From positions 124,001 through 188,000 of the forward strand of contig NZ_BDAC01000006.1 in NCBI RefSeq assembly GCF_002091635.1: 64,000 nt of DNA, read 5' to 3'. The first letter of the stretch is position 1. Every line of letters begins with the position of its first letter. The position numbers and the translations under genes were made by a program. Source of the stretch: Pseudomonas indica NBRC 103045. GTDB lineage: Bacteria; Pseudomonadota; Gammaproteobacteria; Pseudomonadales; Pseudomonadaceae. The notes under the pieces were generated by a model that was given only the letters and a program-made list of their open reading frames with translations, was not told the origin of the DNA and searched no databases. Shown piece by piece: positions 1-9,010 of this stretch.

Positions 1-1935
1 TGGCTGGTCGCCTATCCGCAGAATGCCCAGCGGATCACCGAGGAGATCGGCATCATCCACCGGGTCAACGCCGAGCACCGGCTGAAACCCTCCGGCCCGG
101 TGGAAATGCGCAAGCTCGGCGAGGCCCTGAACGAATTCGCCGAAGTCTACGACCAGCAGCAACGCGAGGTGGAGGCGCGCATCGAGGAGACCAACGGCCG
201 CCTCGAACAGGAAAAGAACCGCCTGGCTACGCTCATGTCCGAACTGGCGCAGAGCGTGCTGGTGTGCAACAACGAGGGCCGCATCCTGCTCTACAACCCA
301 CGCGCCACGCAGTTGCTGGCCGGCGATGCGAGTGCGCCGGGCGGCATGCCGGTGGGGCTGGGCCGGTCGATCTTCGCGGTGCTGGACAAGAGCCTGATCA
401 CCCATGCGCTGGAGCAAATCCGCCACCGCCTCGACCAGCAGGCGGCCAAGCCGGTGGCGCATTTCGTCGCCGCCCGCGCCGGCCACCTGCTGCGCGCGCA
501 AATGGCGCCGGTGCTGGACCAGCAGGGCGAGTCGATCGGTTTCGTGCTGATCCTCGAAGACATCACCCGCACGGTGGAAATCAACAGCCGCCGCGACCTG
601 CTCTTGCAACAGCTCACCGAGGGCAGCCGTTCCGCCCTGGCCAATATCCGGGCGGCGGTGGAAACCCTGGAGCAGTACCCGGACATGGACAGCGAACGGC
701 GCGAACGCTTCACCGAAGTGATCCGCGACGAGGCCGAGCGCCTGACCCAGCGCTTGGAGCAGAGCCTGAGCCGCCATGCCGACCTGCTCGGCAGTCCCTG
801 GCCGCTGGAAGACATGCTGGCCAGCGACCTGGCCGCCGCCCTGCAACGCAACTTCGCCGCCGCCCTTGGCCTGCGCATGCGCTGCGAAGTCGGCGAACAG
901 CCGCTGTGGTTGAGCGTGGACAGCTACTCCCTGGTGCAGGTGCTGACCCAGGTGATGGGTGCCCTGGCTTCCGCCTGCCGCACTCGCGAGATCGGTCTGG
1001 AACTGAGTACAGAAGGACGCTGCGTGCGCCTGTCGTTGTCCTGGGGCGGCCAGCCGCTGGACCCGAACCTGCTGCACGAATGGGAAGAGTTGCCGCTGAA
1101 CCTGGGGGGCGAGGGCGAGAATGGCGCGACCCTCAAGAGCGTGGTCGCGCGCCATGGCGGCGAGGTCTGGTGCCAGCTCGACCGGGCGGCGGGCGTCAAT
1201 CGCTTGTGCCTGCAATTGCCGCGCATCCAACCGGAGGCGCTCCCGGAGCCGCTGGAGCCTTCCCAGGGGCGGCCGGTCTACTACGACTTCGACCTGTTCA
1301 ACCAGCCGGGGCAGACCGCCGAGTTGGACGAGCGCCCGCTCAGCGAGCTGTCCTACACCGTATTCGACACCGAGACTACCGGCCTCTCGCCCTCGGATGG
1401 CGACGAGATCATCTCCATCGGTGCGGTGCGGGTGGTCAACGGCCGACTGTTGCGGCAGGAATGCTTCGACCGCTTGATCAAGCCGTCGCGCCCCATCAGC
1501 AAGGCCTCGCAGGAAGTCCACGGCCTCACGCCGCAGATGCTCGCCGACCAACCACCCATCGAACAGGTGCTACCGCAGTTCCATCGCTTCGCCGAAGACA
1601 CTGTGTTGGTCGCCCACAACGCGGCCTTCGACATGCGCTTTCTGCAACTCAAGGAAGCGCAAACCGGCGTGACCTTCATCCAGCCGGTGCTCGACACGCT
1701 GCTGCTCTCGGCCCTGGCCCACCCTGGCCACCTCGACGACGAGCACCGCCTCGAACGCATCGCCACCCGCCTGGGCGTCGAGGTCATCGGCCGCCATACC
1801 GCCCTGGGCGATGCCATCGTCACCGCCGAAGTGCTGCTCAAACTCATCCCCCTCCTGGCCGAACGCGGCATCCACAACCTGCGCCAGGCCAGGGAGGCGT
1901 CGCGCAAGACGCTGTATGCGCGGGTGAAGTACTGA
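1..1935 (+). CDS. Sensor-kinase-like protein fused to a DnaQ-type 3'-5' exonuclease (5' partial)
   Basis: The frame is open from base 1, so the start lies outside the window; 644 residues are visible. In order: a HAMP-like coiled coil, a PAS domain (SVLVCNNEGRILLYNP), a histidine-kinase-like dimerisation/ATPase region, and a C-terminal DEDDh exonuclease. The exonuclease shows FDTETTG (Exo I), HNAAFD (Exo II) and HTALGDA (Exo III His and Asp), so it looks catalytically intact. The kinase part looks degenerate: where an H-box (HELRTPL type) is expected there is GSRSALANIRAA, with no His. I infer a membrane-anchored nuclease controlled by a sensory module, not a phosphotransfer kinase. Similar probable nucleases occur in other Pseudomonas. 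Confidence 0.85.
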   Translation, partial: WLVAYPQNAQRITEEIGIIHRVNAEHRLKPSGPVEMRKLGEALNEFAEVYDQQQREVEARIEETNGRLEQEKNRLATLMSELAQSVLVCNNEGRILLYNPRATQLLAGDASAPGGMPVGLGRSIFAVLDKSLITHALEQIRHRLDQQAAKPVAHFVAARAGHLLRAQMAPVLDQQGESIGFVLILEDITRTVEINSRRDLLLQQLTEGSRSALANIRAAVETLEQYPDMDSERRERFTEVIRDEAERLTQRLEQSLSRHADLLGSPWPLEDMLASDLAAALQRNFAAALGLRMRCEVGEQPLWLSVDSYSLVQVLTQVMGALASACRTREIGLELSTEGRCVRLSLSWGGQPLDPNLLHEWEELPLNLGGEGENGATLKSVVARHGGEVWCQLDRAAGVNRLCLQLPRIQPEALPEPLEPSQGRPVYYDFDLFNQPGQTAELDERPLSELSYTVFDTETTGLSPSDGDEIISIGAVRVVNGRLLRQECFDRLIKPSRPISKASQEVHGLTPQMLADQPPIEQVLPQFHRFAEDTVLVAHNAAFDMRFLQLKEAQTGVTFIQPVLDTLLLSALAHPGHLDDEHRLERIATRLGVEVIGRHTALGDAIVTAEVLLKLIPLLAERGIHNLRQAREASRKTLYARVKY

Positions 1936-1982
1936 GCGGAGCCGCTGTCCCGGATTGCGCTGACGCTTATCCGGGGCTACGG

Positions 1983-2012
1983 ATGTAGGGGCGAATTTAT
2001 TCGCCGGGCGGG
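1983..2012. repeat. GTAGGGGCGAAT-type Pseudomonas intergenic repeat (half copy)
   Basis: The 3' flank of the nuclease gene contains GTAGGGGCGAATTTATTCGCC, with GGCGAAT/ATTCGCC forming a hairpin. Related copies lie near 16421, 48838 and 59213-59405. This is a dispersed REP-like element. The rest of the gap before the TetR gene shows nothing else. Confidence 0.6.
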
Positions 2013-2043
2013 GCGCCGTGGGCGAATGGGGCCCTGCCTGCCG

Positions 2044-2619
2044 TCAATCCTCGCGCATAGGGATCAACAATCGCTCGGTCGTCGCGGCGATCCGTTCGGC
2101 CAGTTCGCTACTCGCCACCGAGCGCGCGAGCGTCACGGCGCCTGCCAGGGTTGCCAGCGCCGCCAGTGCTGCCTCGACATCGCGAGGGGCGCCATCTGAG
2201 ACCGGCCCGCCAGCGATCACGGTGGCCACTGCCCGCAACTGCGCTTCGAATGCAATCCGCGATGCTTCGTCGGAGCGTGCCACTTCCGGCGCCAGGCTTT
2301 GCAGGGCGCAACTTTCGGCCAGGTCGCAACGGCGCTTCTCCCCCAGATAGAAGCGCACGAACGCAGGCCACCAATTGCTGCCTTCCGTCTCCTGGAGCTG
2401 CTGCACGGCGCTTTTCAGGTCCGCCATTCCTTGATCGACGGTCTCCAGGAACGCGGCGGCCTTGGAGTCGAAGTGACTGTAAAACGCACCGGACGTAACG
2501 CCGGCTTCCTTGGCCAGGCCATCCACCCCGGCGCCGCCGAAACCACCCTTGCGAAAACCACGACCCGCCGCTTCAAGGATGCGCTGGCGCGTCTGCTGCT
2601 TTTTTTCGGATCGAGACAT
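2044..2619 (-). CDS. TetR family transcriptional regulator
   Basis: 191 residues. The N-terminal helix-turn-helix (about residues 8-55: TRQRILEAAGRGFRKGGFGG, then VTSGAFYSHFDSK) is a clear TetR_N domain. The C-terminal half is a helical ligand domain of the type seen in regulators of small oxidoreductase or efflux genes. It is divergent from the tautomerase gene at 2761. Two near-perfect palindromes in the shared promoter (2668-2707) are probable binding sites, so it likely represses itself and the tautomerase. The ligand cannot be told from sequence. Confidence 0.93.
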   Translation of the reverse strand: MSRSEKKQQTRQRILEAAGRGFRKGGFGGAGVDGLAKEAGVTSGAFYSHFDSKAAAFLETVDQGMADLKSAVQQLQETEGSNWWPAFVRFYLGEKRRCDLAESCALQSLAPEVARSDEASRIAFEAQLRAVATVIAGGPVSDGAPRDVEAALAALATLAGAVTLARSVASSELAERIAATTERLLIPMRED

Positions 2620-2667
2620 GGGAACCCGTGTTTCATCTGAATCGACGAGGCGATGATACTTGAATAA

Positions 2668-2707
2668 ATAACGATCGTTATATATTTTTAAATAACGGTC
2701 GTTATTT
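2668..2707. promoter_or_regulatory. Paired palindromic TetR operators in the divergent promoter
   Basis: Two inverted repeats are seen directly: ATAACGATCGTTAT (2668-2681, perfect) and AAATAACGGTCGTTATTT (2690-2707, perfect except for the central two bases). Their centres are 24 bp apart, which would place two dimers about two helical turns apart. The shared half-site is ATAACG. The region is AT-rich and should also hold both promoters. That the adjacent TetR protein binds here is inferred from position and symmetry. Confidence 0.8.
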
Positions 2708-2760
2708 CAACGGCCGCGCCGGTCGCCCCCGCGACGGCACACATGAACAGGAGCAAGGAC

Positions 2761-3183
2761 ATGCCACTTACCCTCACCCTTACCGAAGGTGTGCTGCCCA
2801 AGGGCAGCGAATCGGTCGCGCTCTCACGTCTGTCGGAGGCCATGCTCAGATGGCACGGCCTCAGCGGTAACCCGGTCATGACGCCCAACGTGATCGGGGC
2901 CATTCATGTGTTACCCGAAGGAAGCACCTTCGCGGGTTCGCAGCCGGTGTCGGTGGCGGTCGTCGAATGGAAGGTGCCGTCCTTTGCCTTCGCCAGCCGC
3001 GACATCCAGCAGGGCTACATCGCGGAGGCGACCGACATCATTCGGGAAATGTCCGGCGGCAGGCAGCCCAGGGAGCGTATCTGGGTCAATGTCACCCATG
3101 CGGTCGATGGCGCATGGGGAATCGCCGGCGAAGCCCTGACCAACGTCCAGCTCGGTGAGGCGATCGCCGGAGCCGCAGTCTGA
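2761..3183 (+). CDS. Tautomerase (4-oxalocrotonate tautomerase superfamily) family protein
   Basis: 140 residues. The start at 2761 is preferred over an ATG at 2743 because AGGAG lies 7 bases before it, and because it gives Met-Pro-Leu; the mature N-terminal proline is the general base in this superfamily. The sequence resembles double-length tautomerase enzymes, with a second beta-alpha-beta unit near IAEATDIIREMSG and RIWVNVTH. The substrate is unknown. It is divergent from a TetR regulator with two operators between them, so it is probably induced by a small molecule that the regulator senses. Confidence 0.75.
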   Translation: MPLTLTLTEGVLPKGSESVALSRLSEAMLRWHGLSGNPVMTPNVIGAIHVLPEGSTFAGSQPVSVAVVEWKVPSFAFASRDIQQGYIAEATDIIREMSGGRQPRERIWVNVTHAVDGAWGIAGEALTNVQLGEAIAGAAV

Positions 3184-3571
3184 CGACACCGGGGTTCAGG
3201 CTCGTGGGTTCGCCCCGGTTAAGGGGTGAACTCACGGGCTGGTCCGGCTGCTTGAGGCGAGCCTGCCAATTGGCTGCCTGGAGCGTGACCGTTCGGCTGG
3301 GAATCGCCCAAACGGTTGTCCGACGCGGTTCGTCCTGCCAGGATGGGACGGTTGCCTGCGTCTCTACGAGGGCTTCCCGATGATGGCGTCGCCGCGAAGG
3401 CGACGCTGCTGCCGCGTCTCGATGTCGTCATCGCGACGTACTGCAAAAGGCCTCCGCCGCTGCGCTCGGGCGCACGGCACCGAGGCGTTCACTGTCTGGC
3501 GTCACCCCTTTGGAAGGCGCCTGGCACAAGGGTTCCGCTCACGGCGAATCTGAGCGAACCACTGAGGCACA
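3184..3571. other. Intergenic region before the trehalose operon
   Basis: About 390 bases with no convincing gene; the open frames crossing it have no ribosome site or family resemblance. It starts with a GC-rich hairpin (CGGGG...CCCCG) after the tautomerase gene, which may end that transcript. The promoter of otsBA should lie in the second half. No clear sigma-70 or RpoS box could be fixed by eye. Confidence 0.4.
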
Positions 3572-4378
3572 ATGACAGTCAGACCCTACATGAACGATTT
3601 CGAACTGGTCACACGGCTGGACATTTCCCGCTGTGCTTTTTTCTTCGATGTAGACGGAACGCTGGCTGAGATACAGCCCCGTCCGGAACTCGTATTCATT
3701 CCCGAATCCACCCTCGACGCCCTCCAGCGCCTGCAAGACCGGGGCGGGGTGGTCGCGGTGATTTCCGGGCGCAAGCTCGACGACCTCGACCGTCTGCTGG
3801 ACCCGCTGCGCCTGCCCGCCGCCGGTGTCCACGGTGCCGAACGGCGCGATGCCGAGGGGCGAGAAACTCGCCTGGTGGAGGACCCCGCCACCCTGGCGCG
3901 GATCGGCGCCGAGCTGGAAGAGGCCTGCGCGCCGTACCCCGAGCTGCGCGTGGAAAACAAGGGCGTGGCCTTCGCCCTGCATTACCGCGAAGCACCCGAG
4001 CGCGAATCCATCGCCCGCTACCTGGCCGAGTCCTTCGCCGAGCGCTATGCCGACCTGCTCGGCCTGCAGCCGGGCAAATGCGTGTTCGAACTGAAGCCCA
4101 AGGGCGCGAGCAAGGGCGAGGTCATCAACAGTTTCATGCGGGAGGCACCCTTCGCCGGGCGCCTGCCGTTGTTCATCGGCGACGACCTGACCGACGAAGC
4201 CGGCTTCGCGGCGGTCAACGCCTTACAGGGCCTATCCCTCAAGGTCGGCAGCGGACCGACCACGGCCAGGCAGCGCCTGGCCTCCGTGTCGGCGGTGGCC
4301 GACTGGCTCCGGACGCTGCTGGCCAGCACAGGAGGGATGAGCCCCATCCAGGAAGAGCAGAGGGGAGGAATCTCATGA
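3572..4378 (+). CDS. otsB: Trehalose-6-phosphate phosphatase
   Basis: 268 residues, normal length for OtsB. It dephosphorylates trehalose 6-phosphate to trehalose in the cytoplasm. HAD motif I is FFFDVDGTLAE (nucleophile Asp26, acid/base Asp28), motif II lies in VVAVISGRKLDDL, and motif IV is FIGDDLTDEAGF. The start is the ATG at 3572, with GAGG just upstream; the later ATG at 3590 has no ribosome site. The stop overlaps the otsA start (ATGA), which indicates translational coupling. The order otsB-otsA and their shared promoter point to an osmotic- or desiccation-stress operon. Confidence 0.95.
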   Translation: MTVRPYMNDFELVTRLDISRCAFFFDVDGTLAEIQPRPELVFIPESTLDALQRLQDRGGVVAVISGRKLDDLDRLLDPLRLPAAGVHGAERRDAEGRETRLVEDPATLARIGAELEEACAPYPELRVENKGVAFALHYREAPERESIARYLAESFAERYADLLGLQPGKCVFELKPKGASKGEVINSFMREAPFAGRLPLFIGDDLTDEAGFAAVNALQGLSLKVGSGPTTARQRLASVSAVADWLRTLLASTGGMSPIQEEQRGGIS

Positions 4379-5790
4379 GCCGTTTAGTGGTGGTCTCCAA
4401 CCGTGTAGCGCCGATCGAAGAAGGCAAGGCGGCGGCGGGGGGACTGGCCGTCGGCGTGCAGGATGCCCTGCGCAAATCCGGCGGCATCTGGTTCGGCTGG
4501 AATGGCGAAGTCGACGCCGACCCACAGACCCGCAGCGAAACCAAAGACAACATCACCTACGTCACCTTCGGCCTCACCAAACGCGATTACGACCAATATT
4601 ATCGAGGGTTTTCCAACGCCACCCTGTGGCCGGTGTTCCACTACCGGATCGACCTGGCCCGCTACAGCCGCGAGGAATACGAGGGCTACCGAAGGGTCAA
4701 CAACGCGTTGGCCGAGCGCCTCAAGCCGCTGCTCAAGCCCGACGACATCATCTGGGTCCACGACTACCACCTGATCCCCTTCGCCGAAGCCTGCCGCATG
4801 TACGGCATCCGTAACCGGATCGGCTTCTTCCTGCACATCCCGTTCCCCGCGCCGGAAATCCTCACGGCCATCCCGCCGCACAACGAACTGCTGAAGACCC
4901 TGTGCTTCTACGACCTCATCGGCTTCCAGACCGAGACCGACCGGCTGGCCTTCGAGGACTACATTACCCGCGAGGTGCGTGGCCTGGTCAGGGCCGATGG
5001 CAGCCTGACCGCCTACGGACTGAACTTCCGCACCGGCGTCTACCCCATCGGCGTGGTGCCCGACGAGATCCGTCGCCAGGCCGAGTCCTACAAGGGCCGG
5101 CGCAATGTCATCAGCCGTACCGCCGACGGCGAGCTGCGCAAGACCATCATCGCCGTCGATCGCCTGGATTATTCCAAGGGGCTGGTGGAGCGCTTCCGCG
5201 CCTACGAAAACCTGCTCGACCGCTTCCCCGAGCACCGGCGCAACGTGCAGTTCATCCAGATCGCCCCCACCTCGCGCTCGGACGTGCGCACCTACCAGCA
5301 CATCCGCAAGCAACTGGAGACCGAGGCCGGGCACATCAACGGACGCCTCTCCGAACTGGACTGGACGCCCCTGCGCTACCTCAACAAAAGCCATGACCGG
5401 CGCATACTCATGGGCCTGTTCCGCGCCGCCGACATCGGCTTCGTCACCCCGCTGCGCGATGGCATGAACCTGGTCGCCAAGGAATACGTGGCCGCGCAGG
5501 ACCCGGAAGACCCCGGCGTGCTGGTGCTCTCGCGCTTCGCCGGCTCGGCCCGCGAACTGACCTCGGCACTGATCGTCAACCCATACGACACCGCCGGGAT
5601 GGCCGAAGCCCTCGACCGGGCGCTGCGCATGCCGCTGCAGGAGCGCAAGGAACGCTACGAGAACATGATGCGGGCGATCCGCTCGGCCGACCTGGCGGCC
5701 TGGCGCGATGGTTTCCTGCGCGACCTGCGGGCCTCCGCCTCACGGCCGACGCTGATCAGCACCAAGCGAGCCAAGGCCTCCTCGGCGTGA
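4375..5790 (+). CDS. otsA: Trehalose-6-phosphate synthase
   Basis: 471 residues, GT20 family. It makes trehalose 6-phosphate from UDP-glucose and glucose 6-phosphate. Seen: [12 protein letters not shown] at the N-terminus with the GGLAVGV loop, [26 protein letters not shown], and [12 protein letters not shown] near the C-terminus. The start at 4375 follows GAGGGGAGGAA and overlaps the otsB stop by four bases. A longer in-frame reading from 4078 runs inside otsB and is not real. The C-terminal tail ([16 protein letters not shown]) is basic and probably disordered. Confidence 0.97.
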   Translation: MSRLVVVSNRVAPIEEGKAAAGGLAVGVQDALRKSGGIWFGWNGEVDADPQTRSETKDNITYVTFGLTKRDYDQYYRGFSNATLWPVFHYRIDLARYSREEYEGYRRVNNALAERLKPLLKPDDIIWVHDYHLIPFAEACRMYGIRNRIGFFLHIPFPAPEILTAIPPHNELLKTLCFYDLIGFQTETDRLAFEDYITREVRGLVRADGSLTAYGLNFRTGVYPIGVVPDEIRRQAESYKGRRNVISRTADGELRKTIIAVDRLDYSKGLVERFRAYENLLDRFPEHRRNVQFIQIAPTSRSDVRTYQHIRKQLETEAGHINGRLSELDWTPLRYLNKSHDRRILMGLFRAADIGFVTPLRDGMNLVAKEYVAAQDPEDPGVLVLSRFAGSARELTSALIVNPYDTAGMAEALDRALRMPLQERKERYENMMRAIRSADLAAWRDGFLRDLRASASRPTLISTKRAKASSA

Positions 5791-5859
5791 CCCGGCCTTC
5801 CGGAGCCTTGTCAAAGGGCCGACCGGTTCGTAAGGTGCGGTTCCGGCAGAGGAGGGAAC

Positions 5860-6504
5860 ATGAGCGATCTACAGCAGCTGTTCGAGAACAATGCCCGCTG
5901 GGCAGAGTCCATCAAGCAGGAAGACCCGGAGTTCTTCGAGAAACTCGCCCGGCAGCAAGTGCCCGAATACCTGTGGATCGGCTGCTCCGATGCGCGGGTG
6001 CCGGCCAACGAGATCGTCGGCATGCTGCCCGGCGACCTGTTCGTCCACCGCAACGTCGCCAACGTCGTGCTGCACACCGACCTCAACTGCCTGTCGGTGA
6101 TCCAGTACGCGGTGGACGTGCTCAAGGTGAAGCACATCCTGGTCACCGGCCACTATGGTTGCGGCGGCGTGCGCGCCTCCATGCAGGACGCCCAATACGG
6201 CCTGATCGACGGTTGGCTGCGCACCATCCGCGACCTCTACTACGAGCATCGCGAGCACATCAACCAGCTCCCCACCGAGGAGGAGCGGGTCGACCGCCTC
6301 TGCGAACTCAATGTCATCCAGCAGGTGGCCAACGTCAGCCATACCACCATCGTCCAGAACGCCTGGCATCGCGGCCAACCGCTCTCGGTGCACGGCTGCA
6401 TCTACGGCATCAAGGATGGTCTCTGGAAGAACCTCAACGTCACCGTCAGCGGGCTCGACCAGATTCCGCCGCAGTACCGCCTGCGTCCGCTCGGGCAGCC
6501 CTGA
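5860..6504 (+). CDS. can: Beta-class carbonic anhydrase
   Basis: 214 residues. It interconverts CO2 and bicarbonate, supplying bicarbonate to carboxylases. The zinc ligands and catalytic dyad are all present and match E. coli Can in number: Cys42 and Asp44 (GCSDAR), His98 and Cys101 (TGHYGCGG). A ribosome site (GAGGGAAC) precedes the ATG. It lies 69 bases after otsA on the same strand and the next gene follows within 4 bases, so it probably starts a can-exporter-dehydrogenase operon. Confidence 0.96.
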   Translation: MSDLQQLFENNARWAESIKQEDPEFFEKLARQQVPEYLWIGCSDARVPANEIVGMLPGDLFVHRNVANVVLHTDLNCLSVIQYAVDVLKVKHILVTGHYGCGGVRASMQDAQYGLIDGWLRTIRDLYYEHREHINQLPTEEERVDRLCELNVIQQVANVSHTTIVQNAWHRGQPLSVHGCIYGIKDGLWKNLNVTVSGLDQIPPQYRLRPLGQP

Positions 6505-6507
6505 CCG

Positions 6508-7404
6508 GTGCCGTCGCGCCAGCTCCTGGCCTTCGCCGGGCTGCTCGTTTCCTGCCTCTGCTGGGCGGGCAATGCGCTGGTGGCGCGGGCGTTCTACAGT
6601 GCTATCCCACCGCTGAGCCTGTCGTTCTGGCGCTGGAGCCTGGCCCTGGCGATCCTCCTGCCCTTCGTCGCCGTGCCGCTCTGGCGGGAGCGGCACAAGG
6701 TGATCCGTGGCGGCTGGCGGCTGGTGCTGCTCGCCGCCCTCGGCATCAGCGGCTACAACTCGCTGCTCTATACCGCCGCCCACAGCACCGTGGCGATCAA
6801 CATTACCCTTGTCAACACCTGCCTGCCGCTGGCCACCTACCTGGGCGCCGGCGTGCTGCTCAACGAGTGGCCGCCGCGGCGGGCCTGGTTCGGCATGGCC
6901 GTGGCCGCAATCGGCCTGATCACGCTGATCAGCCGTGGCAGCCTGGCCAACCTGCTGGCGCTGTCGTTCAACCCCGGCGACCTGATCATGCTGGTCGCCG
7001 TATTGGTCTGGGCGCTCTATACCTTGCTGCTGCGCCGCTGGAGTCCGCGCTTCGAGCTGCCGCCACTGGCCCTGCTCGGTGCCTTGGTGCTGCTTGGCGT
7101 GCCGATCATCCTACCGTTCTACCTCGTCGAGCTGAGCCAGGTCGGCGGCTTCGACCCGAGCCCGGCCAACCTCGCCGCCATCGGCTACACCGCCGTGTTC
7201 GCCTCGCTGCTCGCCTACCTCACCTGGAACCACGGGGTTAAAGTGGTGGGAGCGGCCAAGGCGGCGTTGACCAGCTACCTGATGCCGGTGTTCGCCGCGT
7301 TGCTGGCCTACCTGCTGCTCGGCGAGACCCTGGAGGTTTTCCACTGGCTCGGTGGCGCACTGATCTTCGGCGGGCTGCTGCTGGCAACCCGCCCCGGGAG
7401 GTGA
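6508..7404 (+). CDS. EamA/DMT family inner-membrane transporter
   Basis: 298 residues with about ten hydrophobic segments arranged as two EamA repeats (drug/metabolite transporter superfamily). The start is a GTG at 6508, four bases after the can stop, which suggests coupling. N-terminal LLAFAGLLVSCLCWAGNALVAR and C-terminal SYLMPVFAALLAYLLLGE are typical of each repeat. The substrate cannot be told. It is followed at three bases by a dehydrogenase, so the pair may handle a common organic acid or amino acid (inference). Confidence 0.9.
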   Translation: MPSRQLLAFAGLLVSCLCWAGNALVARAFYSAIPPLSLSFWRWSLALAILLPFVAVPLWRERHKVIRGGWRLVLLAALGISGYNSLLYTAAHSTVAINITLVNTCLPLATYLGAGVLLNEWPPRRAWFGMAVAAIGLITLISRGSLANLLALSFNPGDLIMLVAVLVWALYTLLLRRWSPRFELPPLALLGALVLLGVPIILPFYLVELSQVGGFDPSPANLAAIGYTAVFASLLAYLTWNHGVKVVGAAKAALTSYLMPVFAALLAYLLLGETLEVFHWLGGALIFGGLLLATRPGR

Positions 7405-7407
7405 GGC

Positions 7408-8403
7408 ATGCACAGACTCTGCGCGATTCCAGGCGATGGCATCGGCCGCGAAGTGGTCCCCGCCGCGTTGGACGTCCTGAAAAAGCTCCTGCCGAACGTG
7501 AAGGTGGAAGAGGCCGAGGCCGGTTGGGAGTGCTTCGAGCGTCATGGCGAGGCCGTCCCCGAGAGCACCCTGGCGCGCATGCGCGACTGCGGCGCCGGCC
7601 TGTTCGGAGCCGTCTCCTCGCCGAGCGGCAAGGTGCCGGGTTACCGCAGCGCGATCCTCACCCTGCGCCAGGCGCTCGATCTGCACGTCAGCCTGCGTCC
7701 GGTGCGCAGTTGGCCGGTCACCTCACCGAAGGCCGGCATCGACCTGATGATCCTGCGCGAGAACAGCGAGGGCCTCTACAGCGGCCGCGAGCACTGGGAG
7801 GCAGAAGGCGTCGCCGTCGCCGAGCGGGTGATCAGCAAGGCCGCCTGCCAGCGTCTCGCCCAGCGCACCGCCGAAGTCGCCAAGGCACGCCAGGCGCGCC
7901 GCATCACCCTGGTCCACAAGGCCAACATCCTGCCGCTCACCTGCGGGCTGTTCCGCGACACCTGCCGCGACCTGCTGATGGGCGAGGGCTGGGGCGACGT
8001 TCTCGACGAGCGCCTGGTCGATGTCGCCGCCCTGCAACTGGTGGAGCGCCCCGAAGCCTTCGACCTCATCGTCACCACCAACCTGTTCGGCGACATCCTC
8101 TCCGACCTCGCCTGCCACTGGAGCGGCGGCCTCGGCATGGCCCCTTCGCTGAACTGGGGCGACGGCATCGCCCTCGCCGAACCCGTCCATGGCAGCGCCC
8201 CCGACATCGTCGGCAGCGGCCGCGCCAACCCGCTCGCGGCGATCCTCAGCGTCGCCTTGCTGCTGCGCTACCACTGGCGCGAAGAGACCCTGGCCACCCG
8301 CCTCGAAGCCGCCGTCCAGCGCTACCTCGAAACCACCGGCCACCTCGACTTCGGCGTCGACACCACCCGCACCATCACCCAAGGCGTGATCGACGCGCTT
8401 TGA
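7408..8403 (+). CDS. Isocitrate/isopropylmalate dehydrogenase family protein
   Basis: 331 residues. It is a beta-decarboxylating (R)-hydroxyacid dehydrogenase that needs NAD(P) and Mg2+. Seen: IPGDGIGREVVPAAL at the N-terminus, the substrate-binding region LRQALDLHVSLRPVR, the LRENSEGLYSG loop, the catalytic Lys in LVHKANILP, Asp ligands in TNLFGDILSDL, and the adenine loop EPVHGSAPDI. It is shorter than LeuB and is not in a leu cluster, so it is more likely a homoisocitrate- or tartrate-dehydrogenase-like catabolic enzyme. The exact substrate is unknown. It forms a unit with the upstream exporter. Confidence 0.88.
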   Translation: MHRLCAIPGDGIGREVVPAALDVLKKLLPNVKVEEAEAGWECFERHGEAVPESTLARMRDCGAGLFGAVSSPSGKVPGYRSAILTLRQALDLHVSLRPVRSWPVTSPKAGIDLMILRENSEGLYSGREHWEAEGVAVAERVISKAACQRLAQRTAEVAKARQARRITLVHKANILPLTCGLFRDTCRDLLMGEGWGDVLDERLVDVAALQLVERPEAFDLIVTTNLFGDILSDLACHWSGGLGMAPSLNWGDGIALAEPVHGSAPDIVGSGRANPLAAILSVALLLRYHWREETLATRLEAAVQRYLETTGHLDFGVDTTRTITQGVIDAL

Positions 8404-8686
8404 GGGTTTTCCCCGCCATCGGCCCGGCATGAGCCGCCCTCGCTTTGGGGATGAGGAATGAGGGCGAGGTGAGGTGGGGAGGGGTGAGAGGTGAGAGGTG
8501 AGGGCGCGGCCAACCCGCCCCGTTCGGCCCAGCACGTCCAACCCCCTCGCCCCTCTGGGGAGAGGGCTGGGGTGAGGGGGCGCAGCCAAGCCCTACACCA
8601 AACCCAATCATCCGCCATCCAAGGGCCTGGAGAGCAACGAACCGCCACGCTATTCTCCGCCAACCCACCCGAGGCCAAGGACGCCC
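8404..8686. repeat. GC-rich intergenic repeat region
   Basis: 283 bases without a gene. It contains GAGGTGAGGTGGGGAGGGGTGAGAGGTGAGAGGTGAGGG-like tandem GGTGAG units (about 8466-8503). After them is the imperfect palindrome CCCTCGCCCCTCTGGGGAGAGGG (8545-8567), with GGGGTGAGGGGG just downstream. Such CCCTCTCCCC/GGGGAGAGGG elements are dispersed in Pseudomonas and Xanthomonas intergenic DNA. The promoter of the phosphatase gene is probably in its last 80 bases. Confidence 0.55.
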
Positions 8687-9010
8687 ATGCCCCACAACAT
8701 CCTCTTCGTCTGCGGCAAGAATCGCCTGCGCAGCCCCACCGCCGAACACCTCTTCGCCGACCGTCCCGGCCTCGCAACCGCCTCCGCCGGTATCAACCAC
8801 GACGCCGATAACCCCGTCACCCCGGAGCTTCTCGCCTGGGCCGACACCGTCTTCGTCATGGAACGCAGCCACCGCACCAAACTCTCCTCCAAGTTCAAGG
8901 CGCACCTGGGCAACAAGCGAGTGATCTGCCTGGGAATTCCGGACGACTACGCATTCATGGACCCGGTGCTGGTGCGGGTGCTGGAGGAGAAGGTGGGCAG
9001 GTTCCTGTAG
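8687..9010 (+). CDS. Low-molecular-weight protein tyrosine phosphatase family protein (short form)
   Basis: 107 residues, smaller than classical LMW-PTPs (about 150). The N-terminal P-loop VCGKNRLRS fits C-x5-R-S (Cys9), and a C-terminal DDYAFMDP may supply the general-acid Asp. This matches the family of short predicted tyrosine phosphatases found as single genes in many proteobacteria. No partner kinase lies nearby, and the substrate is unknown. The start ATG 8687 gives the MPHNILFVC beginning expected for the fold. Confidence 0.85.
   Translation: MPHNILFVCGKNRLRSPTAEHLFADRPGLATASAGINHDADNPVTPELLAWADTVFVMERSHRTKLSSKFKAHLGNKRVICLGIPDDYAFMDPVLVRVLEEKVGRFL

Noticed and set aside
3522-3536. 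Sigma-54-like promoter (TGGCAC-N5-TTCC) before otsBA
   Set aside because: The -12 element lacks the invariant G of TTGC, and otsBA is not a usual RpoN target.
4078-4374. N-terminal extension of otsA
   Set aside because: It lies inside otsB in another frame, has no family similarity, and the ATG at 4375 has a strong ribosome site.
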